Positions 11,312-21,568 of a stretch of DNA of 64,000 bases are shown here, one piece after another. Positions within the stretch are counted from its first letter, which is position 1. Each line of letters starts with the position of its first letter. A model generated the notes under the pieces. It worked only from the letters and a program-made list of their open reading frames with translations. It searched no databases and was not told the DNA's origin. The DNA is from Schizosaccharomyces osmophilus (lineage: Eukaryota > Ascomycota > Schizosaccharomycetes > Schizosaccharomycetales > Schizosaccharomycetaceae): positions 1,178,001-1,242,000 of the forward strand of contig NC_079238.1 in assembly GCF_027921745.1 (NCBI RefSeq), in the 5' to 3' direction. The position numbers and the translations under genes were made by a program.

Positions 11312-13820
11312 ATGAGCGAGACCGCTCAATTAAAAGTGCATTCCGATTTATTAGATATAGAAGATGAGCCATTTGAACTGGAGTTGCTTCGTAGTCCGTA
11401 TTCTTTAAGAAGTTGGCTACGATACTTGTCAGCACGCGAAAATTCTACACTTGAAAAGCGTGTTTTGTTGTATGAGCGAGCATGTTCGGAATTACCTGGA
11501 AGTTACAAGATATGGAAAGCATATTTGGAAATGCGATTAGCACATTTAGAGGGCGGATCGTTTGTTTCAAATCCACAGGCTTTTCTAGACGTGAATAGTT
11601 GTTTTGAACGAGCATTAGTTCTTCTTCACCGTATGCCGGTCATGTGGCATATGTACTTGAAGTTTGTCATGCAGCAGCCTGATGTAACAAAAGTTCGCAA
11701 GGTATTTGACGCTGCTCTTCGTGCTTTACCAGTGACACAGCACGATGATATATGGATGCTATATTTGGAATTTGCTGAAGAGATCGGTGGCCCATTTTGT
11801 ATCCATGTGTATAGAAGGTATATTCAACTTGAACCTCGCGCCGTCGAGTCCTATATAGAAGTATTGGTTAATTTAGAGCTATGGAATGAAGCCGCACATC
11901 AGTACCTGGATATCCTGAATCGACCGGTTTTTCTTTCTAGCAAAGGGAAAAGTAATTATCAGATATGGAACGAGTTTTCACAGTTAATCGTACAGCATCC
12001 TGAGGATATAGAACAAATCGATGTTGAACGCGTTTTCCGGGCGGGTATTCATCGTTTCACCGATCAAGCTGGTAAGCTGTGGACTTCTTTAGCTCAGTAT
12101 TATATTCGTTTGGGATATTATGAAAAGGTAAGTAACACGAAACAGTTCACCTTTTCGTAAGTTTGTTTTGGTGGTTCTAGTTTCGAAAGTCATATCCTTT
12201 CGTTTTTAGAGAGCTAATTTTTTTTTATAGGCAAGGAGTATCTTTTATGAAGGAATTACTACCGTTATGACTGTTCGCAATTTTACCCAGGTATTTGATG
12301 CAGCTGTTGAATTTGAGGAACAATGGCTCTCCATGCGAGTGGAAAACAAGCCTTCTCAATTAAAAGATGAAATTGGGGTGGACTACCATCTATCTTGGTT
12401 AGAAAAACTACTCGATCAACGCTCTTTGTATATTAATGATGTTATTTTACGACAAAATATTAATAATGTTGACGAATGGCAGCGTCGAACCACCTTGGTC
12501 GGCGATGATCGTGAAAAAATTGTACAAATCTACGCTGAAGGCTTACAAAAAATCAACCCTAAATTATCTATCGGTTCATTTGGTTCTTTCTTTTCAAATT
12601 TTGCTAAATTTTATGAGGATATTGGCGATGTTGAACAGGCTAAAGTTATTTATGAAAAAGCCACCAATGTGCCGTATAATTCTGTAAATGAGCTGGCTCA
12701 GGTGTGGATTAATTGGGCCGAAATGGAGTTGAAATACCAGAATTTTGAAACTGCTAGAAAATTAATTGGGGATGCTGTCCAAGCTCCTAAAAGAAGCAAC
12801 ATTAGCTTCTTTGATGAAGCTTTATCTCCCCAGGTCAGACTTCATAAATCTGCCAAAATTTGGATGTATTATTTGGACTTGGAAGAAAGCGTTGGATCAG
12901 TAGACTCGACGCGAAAGCTTTACGACCGCATGTTTGAACTTAAAATTGCGACACCACAGGTAGTGGTTAATTATGCGAACTTTTTGGAAGAGAACGGGTT
13001 TTACGAAGACTCATTTAAAATCTATGAAAGGGGTGTTGCTCTTTTCAGCTATCCTGTTGCGTTTGAGTTATGGACACTTTACCTAGTAAAATTCATTGAA
13101 CGATATAAGGGAAAACAGTTTGAAAGAGGTAGAGATCTTTTTGAACAAGCATTAGAAGGCTGTCCATCTGAATTTTCTAAAAGTATTTATTTGCTTTACG
13201 CGGATTATGAGGAAAACTACGGCAAGGTTAAAAGATCTATATCAGTATTAGAGAAAGCTTTGAAAGATGTTACTCCCAAAGATCGCCTTAGCGTCTTTAA
13301 TGTTTTATTGCTCAAGGTAGCATTTAATTATGGTGCACTAGCTACTCGTCCGATTTATGAAAGAGCCATTGAAATACTTAATGACGAAGAAGTAAAGGAT
13401 GTGTGCCTACGCTATGCAGAAATGGAAACACGATTGGGTGAAATTGATCGTGCTCGTGCTATCTTTACCCATGGAAGTCAGTATTGTGACCCACGGGTAG
13501 AAACTGAGTACTGGCAACGTTGGCAAGATTTTGAAGTTAAATACGGAAATCCAGAAGAAACCGTCAAGGAGATGCTTCGTATTAAACGCTCTATTCAAGT
13601 GAAATTTAGTACAAATACATTAAATATTGCAAAACAGGTTGCCTCTATGGAAACACCTTTAACATCCGGGGATGCTATGGAACAGTTGGAATTATCACAG
13701 GAAAACTCTAAACCCTTAGCAGGATTTGTTGCTTCAAGTACAGGACCAATGGGAGGTATACAGCAAACGAATGTTGTGGAACAAGAACCAAAAAACCCTG
13801 ACGAAATAGACTTAGGCTAA
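11312..13820 (+). CDS. cwf3: HAT-repeat splicing factor Syf1/Cwf3
   Basis: Two exons, 11312-12127 and 12231-13820, joined across a 103-nt intron with GTAAGT donor and TTATAG acceptor. Removal gives GYYEK-ARSIFYEGITTV and an 801-residue protein, near the usual length of fission yeast Cwf3. Nearly the whole chain consists of HAT (half-a-TPR) repeats with the recurring pattern W-x2-Y-x3-E and A-R-x-I/V-F/Y-E-R-A. Examples are KIWKAYLEMRLAH, KVRKVFDAALR and RPIYERAIEIL. The family (yeast Syf1, human XAB2) is a scaffold of the NineTeen complex and is needed for spliceosome activation. The tail ends NPDEIDLG, a terminal motif also found in family members. It converges with rsm10. Confidence 0.95.
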
Positions 13821-13968
13821 TGATTCACTAAAGAAGAACGTTACAATAAAATTGAGGGTTTCAAAACTGTTTCATTAAGTAATTATATGAGATGTATAAT
13901 CCACAAGTAACTAGTAGAATGCACGCAAAGAACTAACTTTTTTATATTAAGAAGGGGGTGGGTCGCGA

Positions 13969-14702
13969 TTACTTTTTCTTTGAGTCTCCCTTCATCAAAT
14001 TTTGATAGACAGGGTCACTCTGTAATAACTCATCTGCATGTAGTTTAATCCGGTCAAGATCCTTAGTGTCTTTCCAGGCGCCTTGCTCTTCTGCTGGAAG
14101 CAGAGACCGTATACGAGCAGCAACTTCCAAATCCTCGTATTCAACCAACTTGGCCTCAAGAGTCAAAGACGGCATGTTGTTTTTTCTCACATACGCTAAA
14201 AAGGTTTCAAGTTGAAAAGGGTTTATGTTATACAGCTTGAAAAGGCGGGTATGGGTAATTCGTTCAAAATTTTCTTGTGATCCTTTGTGCACAAATGGGG
14301 ATCTTAAAAGGGTCCAGCTCTCAACCCTCTTGGGCAAAGGTCGAGGGCCACGCATTGGAATTTTCATGTAATAAGCGGCACGGCAAATGAAATCAGAGTA
14401 AAAGTCCAACTCATTCGTTTCGTAACTTTTTATTCTTAGTGTAGCAACCAAATCGTCATTTTCAGAGGCTTTCCATTTCAAAGGACTCAAGTAAACTGCT
14501 GCTACGTTAGGAGGTAGTTCACGAAAGTATGGATTCTCTGCAAGAGCAGCCCTTTCTGACAAGGGTTTCCTAAAGAGCGAATTAGTCTTTCATTATTCTT
14601 TCGAAACGACTATACTTACAAGGGTTTTGAGAAGAGTGGTGATCCAGAGGGAGTACTCTGTTCAGCAAGGCGAAGTCCTGTATGAAAGAAGCGTTTGAAC
14701 AT
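13969..14702 (-). CDS. rsm10: Mitochondrial small-subunit ribosomal protein uS10m (Rsm10)
   Basis: Exon 1 at 14702-14620 and exon 2 at 14569-13969 give 227 residues. Splicing (GTAAGT donor, GACTAAT branch, CTTTAG acceptor) yields SKPLKPLSERAALAENPYF. The basic, hydroxylated start MFKRFFHTGLRLAEQ looks like a mitochondrial targeting sequence. The middle carries the S10 fold, with RPLPKRVESWTLLRSPFVHKGSQENFE resembling the S10 nucleic-acid-contact loop. uS10m sits in the head of the mitoribosome small subunit. The reading frame without the first exon would begin at an internal ATG and lose the presequence. A three-codon uORF (ATG TCT TGT TGA) precedes the chosen start. Mri1 diverges upstream. 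Confidence 0.9.
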
Positions 14703-15272
14703 TCTCAACAAGACATATGTAGCATAATACTTCTAAATGAAACAAATTAGTCTATTCCAGGTGCTACCACCGGCCGGCAACAAAATTTCAAACGGTTTGG
14801 AAATAGAGAGGAGTGGAGAGAGAGGATGTGAACAGCCAAAGAGGGAAACGCCAAAGGACGACAAAGATAAATTGGTGCAATTGTTTAATATTTAATAAAA
14901 CATGAGAAGGAGTTTTCTGAAAACAACCAAATTAGCAAGGAGAAAATGGTCCAATACTACTGTCAGTAAAATCAAAACCCAAGAGCGAACTGCCATCGAT
15001 AATAGGGATTAAGCAAGAAGAGATATTATTAATATAAAAGGAAAGACTTAATTGGAAAGAATTAAAGCTGTATGAGAGCAGGAACCACCTGGATATTTCC
15101 ATCCTTTTCAAAGCGGCCTAAGGTACACCTTTTCAAGAGCCCACCAAGAAAAGAAAAGGACTATCAAAAAGAACCCTTTGGCGCGTACTATTGTTTTATA
15201 AAAAAGCAAGTAGTTTTCAATTTCGAAAAATAACCTTCTTTCTCTGTAGGAAAGCGAAATTTACTCTGAACT
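14703..15272. other. Divergent intergenic region rsm10/mri1
   Basis: 570 bp shared 5' region; purine-rich on the plus strand toward mri1. No further gene or recognised promoter box. Confidence 0.45.
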
Positions 15273-16367
15273 ATGTCTTTGCAAGCAATCATTTACAACC
15301 TGGATGGATTATTTGTCTTGGATCAACTTTTGCTTCCCCATCAGCACAAATATGTTCCAGTAAAAACGATTGAGGACTCATTTTCTGTCATTAAAAAGAT
15401 GCAAGTTCGTGGTGCACCTGCAATCGGCATTGTCGCAGCATTAAGTGTCGCTGTCGGTTTGAGGAATTTGGGAGAAGGTGAAGATGCAAAGCATTTTGTT
15501 ATTGACAGCTTAGAACATCTTAAGGAATCCCGACCTACTGCAGTCAATCTTTTCGAGGCTGCTCATCAATTGCAAAATGTCGCTCGCTCTGTCCACCCCT
15601 CTCAAGTAAAAGAAAAGGTTATTCAAGAAGCTGAAGCTATTCTCGATAAGGACTTGAGAGATAACCATGCAATTGGTGCTGCCGGCCGCCAGTTTCTTCT
15701 AGATCATTACAAAGGGACCAAGTCCAAGCTTACCGTCCTCACTCACTGCAACACTGGATCATTAGCTACTTCTGGGTATGGTACCGCCTTGGGTGTCATC
15801 CGGGCATTGCACGAAAATGGCAATTTGGAACATGCATTTTGTACTGAAACACGTCCCTACAACCAAGGTTCTCGTCTTACAGCTTTTGAACTTGTACATG
15901 ATCGTATTCCAGCTACCTTAGTTACAGACTCCACTGCTGCTTCTATTATGAACAAAATTGATGCGATTGTTGTGGGTGCTGATCGTGTCACTAGAAATGG
16001 TGACACTGCAAACAAAATTGGTACTTTGAACTTGGCAGTCTTGGCCAATTACTTCAATATTCCTTTTATTGTTGCCGCCCCCTTTTCCTCTATAGACTTA
16101 AACCTTGCATCTGGTTCTCAGATTACCATCGAACAGCGTCCGTCTATTGAAATGATAACAGTTCGTGGTCCTGTGGTGAAAAACAGTAATGCCACAGAAT
16201 TTGGAAAAGATGAACGAATTCATATTGCAGCTCCCGGGATCAATACTTACTGCCCTGCATTTGACGTGACTCCGGCTAAACTAATCGCTGCCGTTGCTAC
16301 GGAGAAAGGCTACTATACTGCTACAAAAGAAAAGTTTTCATTTACAGATTCTCCTGAATTAGCATGA
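15273..16367 (+). CDS. mri1: Methylthioribose-1-phosphate isomerase
   Basis: 364 residues, single exon, full-length match to the MtnA/eIF2B-alpha-like family. The substrate-binding motif VRGAPAIGIVAALS is near residue 45. The catalytic cysteine is C159 in THCNTGSLATSGYGTALG, and the catalytic aspartate D237 in VGADRVTRNGDTANKIGT. Both fall where the B. subtilis enzyme has C160 and D240. The enzyme converts 5-methylthioribose-1-phosphate to 5-methylthioribulose-1-phosphate in the methionine salvage pathway. The related eIF2B regulatory subunits lack this Cys/Asp pair, so the isomerase assignment is secure. It converges with ssn6. Confidence 0.96.
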   Translation: MSLQAIIYNLDGLFVLDQLLLPHQHKYVPVKTIEDSFSVIKKMQVRGAPAIGIVAALSVAVGLRNLGEGEDAKHFVIDSLEHLKESRPTAVNLFEAAHQLQNVARSVHPSQVKEKVIQEAEAILDKDLRDNHAIGAAGRQFLLDHYKGTKSKLTVLTHCNTGSLATSGYGTALGVIRALHENGNLEHAFCTETRPYNQGSRLTAFELVHDRIPATLVTDSTAASIMNKIDAIVVGADRVTRNGDTANKIGTLNLAVLANYFNIPFIVAAPFSSIDLNLASGSQITIEQRPSIEMITVRGPVVKNSNATEFGKDERIHIAAPGINTYCPAFDVTPAKLIAAVATEKGYYTATKEKFSFTDSPELA

Positions 16368-16966
16368 ATGGAAAGGAGGGTCATTTGAATCTCCTTTGCG
16401 TTATCAAAAGAATTCGTTTTTGGAAATTAAAGAAGGTGATTTTTGGTTTTTTTTTTTTTTTTAACGCTCGGGTACCTCCTTGTCACTTTATATTCTCAAT
16501 CATCTTTTTCTGTTGCTTTCTTTCGCCCTCATTTATGTGTACGATTATAGTGGGATTGTTTTAAACTGTTTCGTTGAGCAAGCCAATTTGTAGGAAAACA
16601 TTAATATAGATATAAAGGTTATGCTCTACATGTTTTTTGTTATATTGAAATCCCGTTCGCTTTGATTTTTTTAAGCTAGTAAAAAATATATATACATATC
16701 TTCATAAACTCTGAAACTGGAAAAGTATGTTGTCGTAGTGAGTAGTATTATTATTACTATTATTATTATTTAGAAAAGAGAAAGCTAAAATCTATATACA
16801 TTGGTAGGCAAAAAAAAACGGGAAAAGAAAATCATTAACGGTAATACATAAAGGCAAAATGCACTTCATTCTAACGAGTCTAGCTTGTAATATATTAAAA
16901 AGACACCAATGGCAAATTTCGTCCAGCTGCCCCATTTTTGACCATCTTTGCGATCGAAACGGTACT
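16368..16966. other. Convergent intergenic region mri1/ssn6
   Basis: 3' UTRs of both genes. AT-rich, with a T run at about 16447-16462, a TATATATACATAT tract near 16690 and a (TTA)n run near 16748-16771. No gene seen. Confidence 0.5.
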
Positions 16967-19900
16967 TTAATGTGCATCTTTGTCGACTTCTTCTTCACCA
17001 TCATAATCCTCATCAACATCCAATGTACGAGCTGTCTGTTTCGGGCTACGGGATTTATCTTTTGCCTCAGGAACAGGGCTTTCTATACTTTGACTGCGTT
17101 CTTCTGAACCATTTTGCCTTTCCGATTGTTGATCAGCCTTGGCTTCTTCGATAGGCTCAACAGGGCTAGACCTGGGAGATACTTCCTCCTTATTTGCTTT
17201 ATTGTCGTTATCCCGTGCTTCATCTGCAATTACTTTTTGTCTTTTCACGCCTTCATCAGAGGATGGAAGTTCAGGAGGAACTTCCTCAGTTCTCTTTTCG
17301 TTAGACGGGAGTTGTCGTTTGTTGCTCTTTTCAACTGGCACTTCTTGTGAGATCTCTTGGCTTCCCGCACTTTGATCTAAATCGGCAGTAACACTTCTAG
17401 AAGACTCAATTGGAGGTGCCACATAAACATCAGGTTTCTTTGGCGTATCTTTTGGTGATCCGGTGTGTCTTTCCCTCTGTTCAAAAGTAGAAATTGCACC
17501 TTTAATATCTTTAGGTCGACTAGATATGGAATTGCTTCTTTCTTGTTGTCCAACAATTGTCGTGAAAGAATCATGTCGAGAGTGCGGCTGATCTGAGCTC
17601 TTGATTTGCGGTGACTTTGAAGCAGGTGCGCCGCTAATGGATGGCCTGCTGCGATTGGGCATAAAAGTAGGAACTACTGGTGGAGCTGCATTCGTTTGCT
17701 GAGTACTCTGGTGAGTAGGTGATGGCTGATTAGTGACAGATCCTACTGTGGAAACAGTGCCAGGGGATTGTTGTGGTACTGCACCCGAGTATGCATGCTG
17801 AACACCGTTTGGAAGCGCCACATTACTAGCGTAGGCTTGAGGAAAGAAAGGCTGTGATTGAGGTTGAGTCAATGTCTGTGGTTGAGTCATTGCCTGGGAT
17901 TGTGCGGAAAGTTGAGGAACTTGCCAATTAGAAGGAGTGGGAGGAGCAGGCAATCCACCGGGATATACAGAACCAGGTTGTCCTACAAATTTAGGATTTT
18001 GATTTGTAACGGCAGGTGGAGCCGCTGAAGTAGCGAGCTTGTGTTGATCGGTGCTAGAACCACGCAACAATTGCAATCTAGCACGGATGTGAGGATTGGC
18101 GGGATCTAATTCAGCGGCACGCTGGTATGCATCCAAAGCATCGCTAATTTGGTTATGGCAACTCTCGTACAAGGTACCCAAATCGTACCATACTTCCGAA
18201 ATGTAAGGATTTAAGCGGATTGCACGGGAGTAAGCATCCAAAGCATCCTGGTATTGGTTAATTTGGTAATACAAAACACCAATGGAGCACCAGAAAGTGG
18301 GGTTTCTTCCATCACGGTAAACAGCTTGCTGATATGCCTCATAAGCTTTATTGTATTTTTGCTGGGCGACATAGCAACGACCAATCAAATACCAAGATTG
18401 CGCATCTGTGTCGTCGGCCTCCAAAGATTTGGTAAGATACTGAATCGCCAAATCTTGATTTGTGAAAGAAGAAGACTGTTGATGGCAAAGCCAGCCCAAT
18501 TGCTGCAGTACTTTTGCGTGGTTGGGAGTCTCGGCCAAAACACGTTCGTAAGCCTCCTTTGCAAGTTTGTACTCCTTTTGCTGCTCATAAACATGTCCGA
18601 TTTGGAAATAAATGTCCAAAACAGTAAGAGGTTTAGGAGGGTGATTCAAAATATAGCGAAACAATTCAAGAGATTGAGCAAACTTGTGTTGCTGCTTGTA
18701 AATGATACCGAGGCGGAAGTAAATTTCATTCACCTTTTCGAAATTGGGGTCCATGCGGAGACACTGCGTAAAGGCTTCCTCGGCGTGCTCGTGGGAACCA
18801 TAGCGGTCGTACAAAATACCTATACCGTACCAAAGCTTTGGATTTTTAGGATCCTTCAAATGATATAAGGCCTGGCGGTAAGCAGAGTAGGCACGAGATA
18901 AATCATCGCGCATCAAGTAGCAATGGCCCAAAGCGCTCCAAATTTCACCCTGTTTGGGATCAAGGTCAAGGATGGTTTGGTAATATTCAATGGCGAGGAG
19001 GAACTGTTCACGGTTCCTTAAAAGGGTAGCGACTTGAAGCATGGCAGGAATAGAATAAGGATTTTGACGAAGAGCAGCCTCGTAGGCTGTAAGAGCTTTA
19101 TCGGAGTCATCGTACAGTTCAGCAAGGTGACCGATTTGTAGCCAGGCCTCTTCATTAAGCGAAATAAGTTTCCGGACCGATTCGGGAGCATTGGAAGGCA
19201 TAACGTTTGCCTGTGTAGTTGAAGAAGGAGGAGGAGGGTGAGAGGGCAGGGGAACGGAAGGAGGCGGTTGAGGATTGGGGTTGACAGAAGGGGAAGCACT
19301 GACATGAAGGGGAAGCGAGGATGGAGCGTTGGGTGCATTGGAAGGCATTTGGTTGATGGGATGAGTGGGAGGGACGACAGAAGGAGTGGGTGCTGGTGGA
19401 TTCACTACTGCAGAAGAGTCTGGTTGGGGAGGGACGCCCATGGCTGCAGGATTTTGGGCATGATGGGGGACGGAAGGGATGGAGTAGTAGGTACCGTTTT
19501 GAGAAACAATTGTGGACATGGGAGGTTTGGAGGAGACAGCATTGGGAGGAGTAGCAGTGGCGTTGGCAGGGGGATGCATGGATCGCTGTTGCTGTTGTTG
19601 TTGTTGCTGTTGCTGTTGAAGGAAATGAGGAAGATATTGGGGAGAAGGAACGGGGACTTGTTGAACAGGCATTAGACGCTGCATTTGAGAAGCTTGTTGA
19701 TCCGGGGGAGCAGCGAAGACGGAGGGAGGAAGTTGACGATATTGCTGAGAAGAAACAACGTGTTGTAAATGCATCATGGCGTCGGGATAGGAAGGATGCA
19801 TGGGCATATTTTGGGGATTATGCTGGGAGGGAGGGAGGATGGAGGGGGAAGATTGATGGAGAGAGGTAGAAGCAGCTTGTTGTTGGGCAGGCTGGGAAGA

Positions 19901-20185
19901 GGGCTGGGGCGGCGGAGGAGGAAGTTGGTGTTGCTGCGAGAGCATAGGATGCAAGGAAGCACGGGGAATATGAGCGGGATGGGACATGGTATTGGGGGGC
20001 ATTGCAGAAGGGTAATACGTTGGGTAGGTTGGAAACGATGCTGGATGACTTTCAGAGGTCATGGCTTTTTGGACGGGATTGGAAAGACCAGCAGGGACAC
20101 CAGGAGCCGAAATAGGAACCATGCCGGGAATAGACTGGGGGTTTTGGGAGGGAGAGGCTCCCGAGGGAAGGTGAGAAGTCGGCAT
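16967..20185 (-). CDS. ssn6: TPR-containing transcriptional corepressor Ssn6/Cyc8
   Basis: The open frame reaches about 20239, but only through a TTG codon; the first ATG in frame is at 20185 (MPTSHLPSGASPSQ), giving 1072 residues. The N-terminal third is rich in Pro, Gln and Ser, with a run of about 11 Gln near residues 190-200. About ten tandem tetratricopeptide repeats follow at roughly 346-697, e.g. WYDLGTLYESCHNQISDALDAYQRA. A long low-complexity tail, rich in Pro/Gln then charged residues, ends DGEEEVDKDAH. Ssn6/Cyc8 with Tup11/Tup12 forms a general corepressor recruited by DNA-binding proteins; the TPRs bind both. Unlike most yeasts the gene is essential in S. pombe (known of the family, not visible here). 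A long leader of about 0.4 kb to the TATA element suggests an extended 5' UTR. Confidence 0.95.
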   Translation of the reverse strand: MPTSHLPSGASPSQNPQSIPGMVPISAPGVPAGLSNPVQKAMTSESHPASFPTYPTYYPSAMPPNTMSHPAHIPRASLHPMLSQQHQLPPPPPQPSSQPAQQQAASTSLHQSSPSILPPSQHNPQNMPMHPSYPDAMMHLQHVVSSQQYRQLPPSVFAAPPDQQASQMQRLMPVQQVPVPSPQYLPHFLQQQQQQQQQQQRSMHPPANATATPPNAVSSKPPMSTIVSQNGTYYSIPSVPHHAQNPAAMGVPPQPDSSAVVNPPAPTPSVVPPTHPINQMPSNAPNAPSSLPLHVSASPSVNPNPQPPPSVPLPSHPPPPSSTTQANVMPSNAPESVRKLISLNEEAWLQIGHLAELYDDSDKALTAYEAALRQNPYSIPAMLQVATLLRNREQFLLAIEYYQTILDLDPKQGEIWSALGHCYLMRDDLSRAYSAYRQALYHLKDPKNPKLWYGIGILYDRYGSHEHAEEAFTQCLRMDPNFEKVNEIYFRLGIIYKQQHKFAQSLELFRYILNHPPKPLTVLDIYFQIGHVYEQQKEYKLAKEAYERVLAETPNHAKVLQQLGWLCHQQSSSFTNQDLAIQYLTKSLEADDTDAQSWYLIGRCYVAQQKYNKAYEAYQQAVYRDGRNPTFWCSIGVLYYQINQYQDALDAYSRAIRLNPYISEVWYDLGTLYESCHNQISDALDAYQRAAELDPANPHIRARLQLLRGSSTDQHKLATSAAPPAVTNQNPKFVGQPGSVYPGGLPAPPTPSNWQVPQLSAQSQAMTQPQTLTQPQSQPFFPQAYASNVALPNGVQHAYSGAVPQQSPGTVSTVGSVTNQPSPTHQSTQQTNAAPPVVPTFMPNRSRPSISGAPASKSPQIKSSDQPHSRHDSFTTIVGQQERSNSISSRPKDIKGAISTFEQRERHTGSPKDTPKKPDVYVAPPIESSRSVTADLDQSAGSQEISQEVPVEKSNKRQLPSNEKRTEEVPPELPSSDEGVKRQKVIADEARDNDNKANKEEVSPRSSPVEPIEEAKADQQSERQNGSEERSQSIESPVPEAKDKSRSPKQTARTLDVDEDYDGEEEVDKDAH

Positions 20186-20604
20186 GAGAGGCGTCAAGGG
20201 AGAGTAGGAAAAAAAGTGCAAAGAAAATTCCTCAATCAAGAATTGTAGAAAAACTGAATTGAACTGAACTGAACTGAATCCTTCAGACTACTCAATGGTT
20301 CACACACACAAGACAACCGCTGCGAAACCGATTGAAAAATGGTATCAAAATCAAGGCCAACGAGTTGGACACACACAAAAAAAAAGGCGAAAAAGATTCG
20401 TGAAAATAACAAAAAAAAATAGAATATCACACTCACACTCACACAAAAGAAAATGAAAAATGCGAAATAAAAACAAGAAAAACAAGAAAAGCGAGCTCCG
20501 TATCACAAGGGAACGAAAGAGAACGAGAGTGTGTTATAGACGATAACGGAGGTTCAATTTGATGCGAAATAAGGGAAGAACCGAAACAATGAGTGAAGCT
20601 TAGG

Positions 20605-20613
20605 TATATATAA
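20605..20613 (-). promoter_or_regulatory. TATA-like element upstream of ssn6
   Basis: TTATATATA on the minus strand, about 420 bp upstream of the ssn6 ATG. If used it implies a long ssn6 leader. Confidence 0.35.
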
Positions 20614-20985
20614 GCATCATGCAGTAAACGTCGGTTTTGTCCAGATCGGCATCAGAGGATCATGAGTAAGGAAAGGGAGAGCGGCAAGAGGGGGCTTTGT
20701 GGATGCGCAAGTTTGGACAAATCTATGGATCGAGAGTTTACCGATCGGATGGAAGCAAAGAGGCGATCCATCATGGTGGTCCAATCAACGTCAGCCAATG
20801 GGCAGCTACGGAAAGAAAAAGGTTGGCAGAACTACAGCACAAGCCATGGCCATGGATGGACTTTTTTAAAAAAGGAGACACACATCCCGTACGACTTAAC
20901 CATGCAGTACATTCAAATTCGCATCTGAATCAACAGCTTAAGCCTCTACTTTTCTTCATTCGCCATCATTGTTGATTCCTTCCTT

Positions 20986-21004
20986 CCTCTCTCTCTCTCT
21001 CTCT
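20986..21004. repeat. CT microsatellite
   Basis: Run of CT dinucleotides of about nine units between ssn6 and sat1; no function assigned. Confidence 0.7.
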
Positions 21005-21426
21005 TTTACATTTTGTCTCCAATTGCCTGCTTCATAAGCATTCGCAAATCAGGAGCTTGCCTTTCCCTTTATCGGGGTATGATGTCACCTGCATGCAATA
21101 AAAGGAACAACTTTTCTCCATCTCCGCTTTCAATGATGTCATCCTCAAAATGATGCAATTCCAAGTTGTAAGGTTTTGTCAGAAGTACATGTTACTTAAA
21201 GGTTGTTATTTGTTGGAAGGAGGAAAAATTCAGGCATCCAATAAGCACTATCCGAATCTTTGGTTGGAACGTGTCGAACCCTACCCGAGTGACAAAGTTT
21301 TCGACAAGAGAACCTTCGAACGGACAAAAACAAATGACATCACGCTTTGGATTTCCACTGTGGGGCAATCCCTTTCATCGAGGCGCGACTCTTGCTGCGC
21401 TGCGACTGGAATGCGACTGGAAGGAG

Positions 21427-21488
21427 CAGGCAGAGAGAGGGCAGAGAGAGGGCAGAGGGCAGAGGGCAGAGGGCAGAGGGCAGAGGGA
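21427..21488. repeat. GGGCAGA minisatellite
   Basis: A 7-bp unit (GGGCAGA) is repeated about five times head to tail at 21447-21485, preceded by degenerate GAGAGGGCAGAGAG copies. It lies just past the sat1 stop codon, in its probable 3' UTR, and is strand-asymmetric (purines on plus). Confidence 0.8.
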
Positions 21489-21568
21489 AGGAAAGGAAAG
21501 AATAATGAAAAGGGTAGAAATAAATTAATAAAGACTATCGTCGTAACTAGATTGTATCTCCATCTCAT

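Larger units (their letters stand above)
20186..21568. other. Long intergenic region between ssn6 and sat1
   Basis: 1.38 kb holding the ssn6 upstream region (minus strand) and the sat1 3' region. It contains a TATA-like element, a CT microsatellite at about 20986-21004, three TGATGTCA/TGACATCA octamers and a GGGCAGA minisatellite, listed separately. Reading frames of 88-153 codons on the plus strand here are compositionally unlike genes. Confidence 0.5.

Noticed and set aside
20186-20240. N-terminal extension of Ssn6, and similar TTG-initiated extensions of sat1, rrp2, git1 and the Msc7-like gene
   Set aside because: These frames open at TTG, which is not a normal start in yeast nuclear genes; the first ATG gives family-like N-termini.
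20662-20975. Overlapping 88- and 92-codon frames upstream of ssn6
   Set aside because: Two overlapping frames with ordinary random composition, in the ssn6 upstream region; no sign of a conserved protein.
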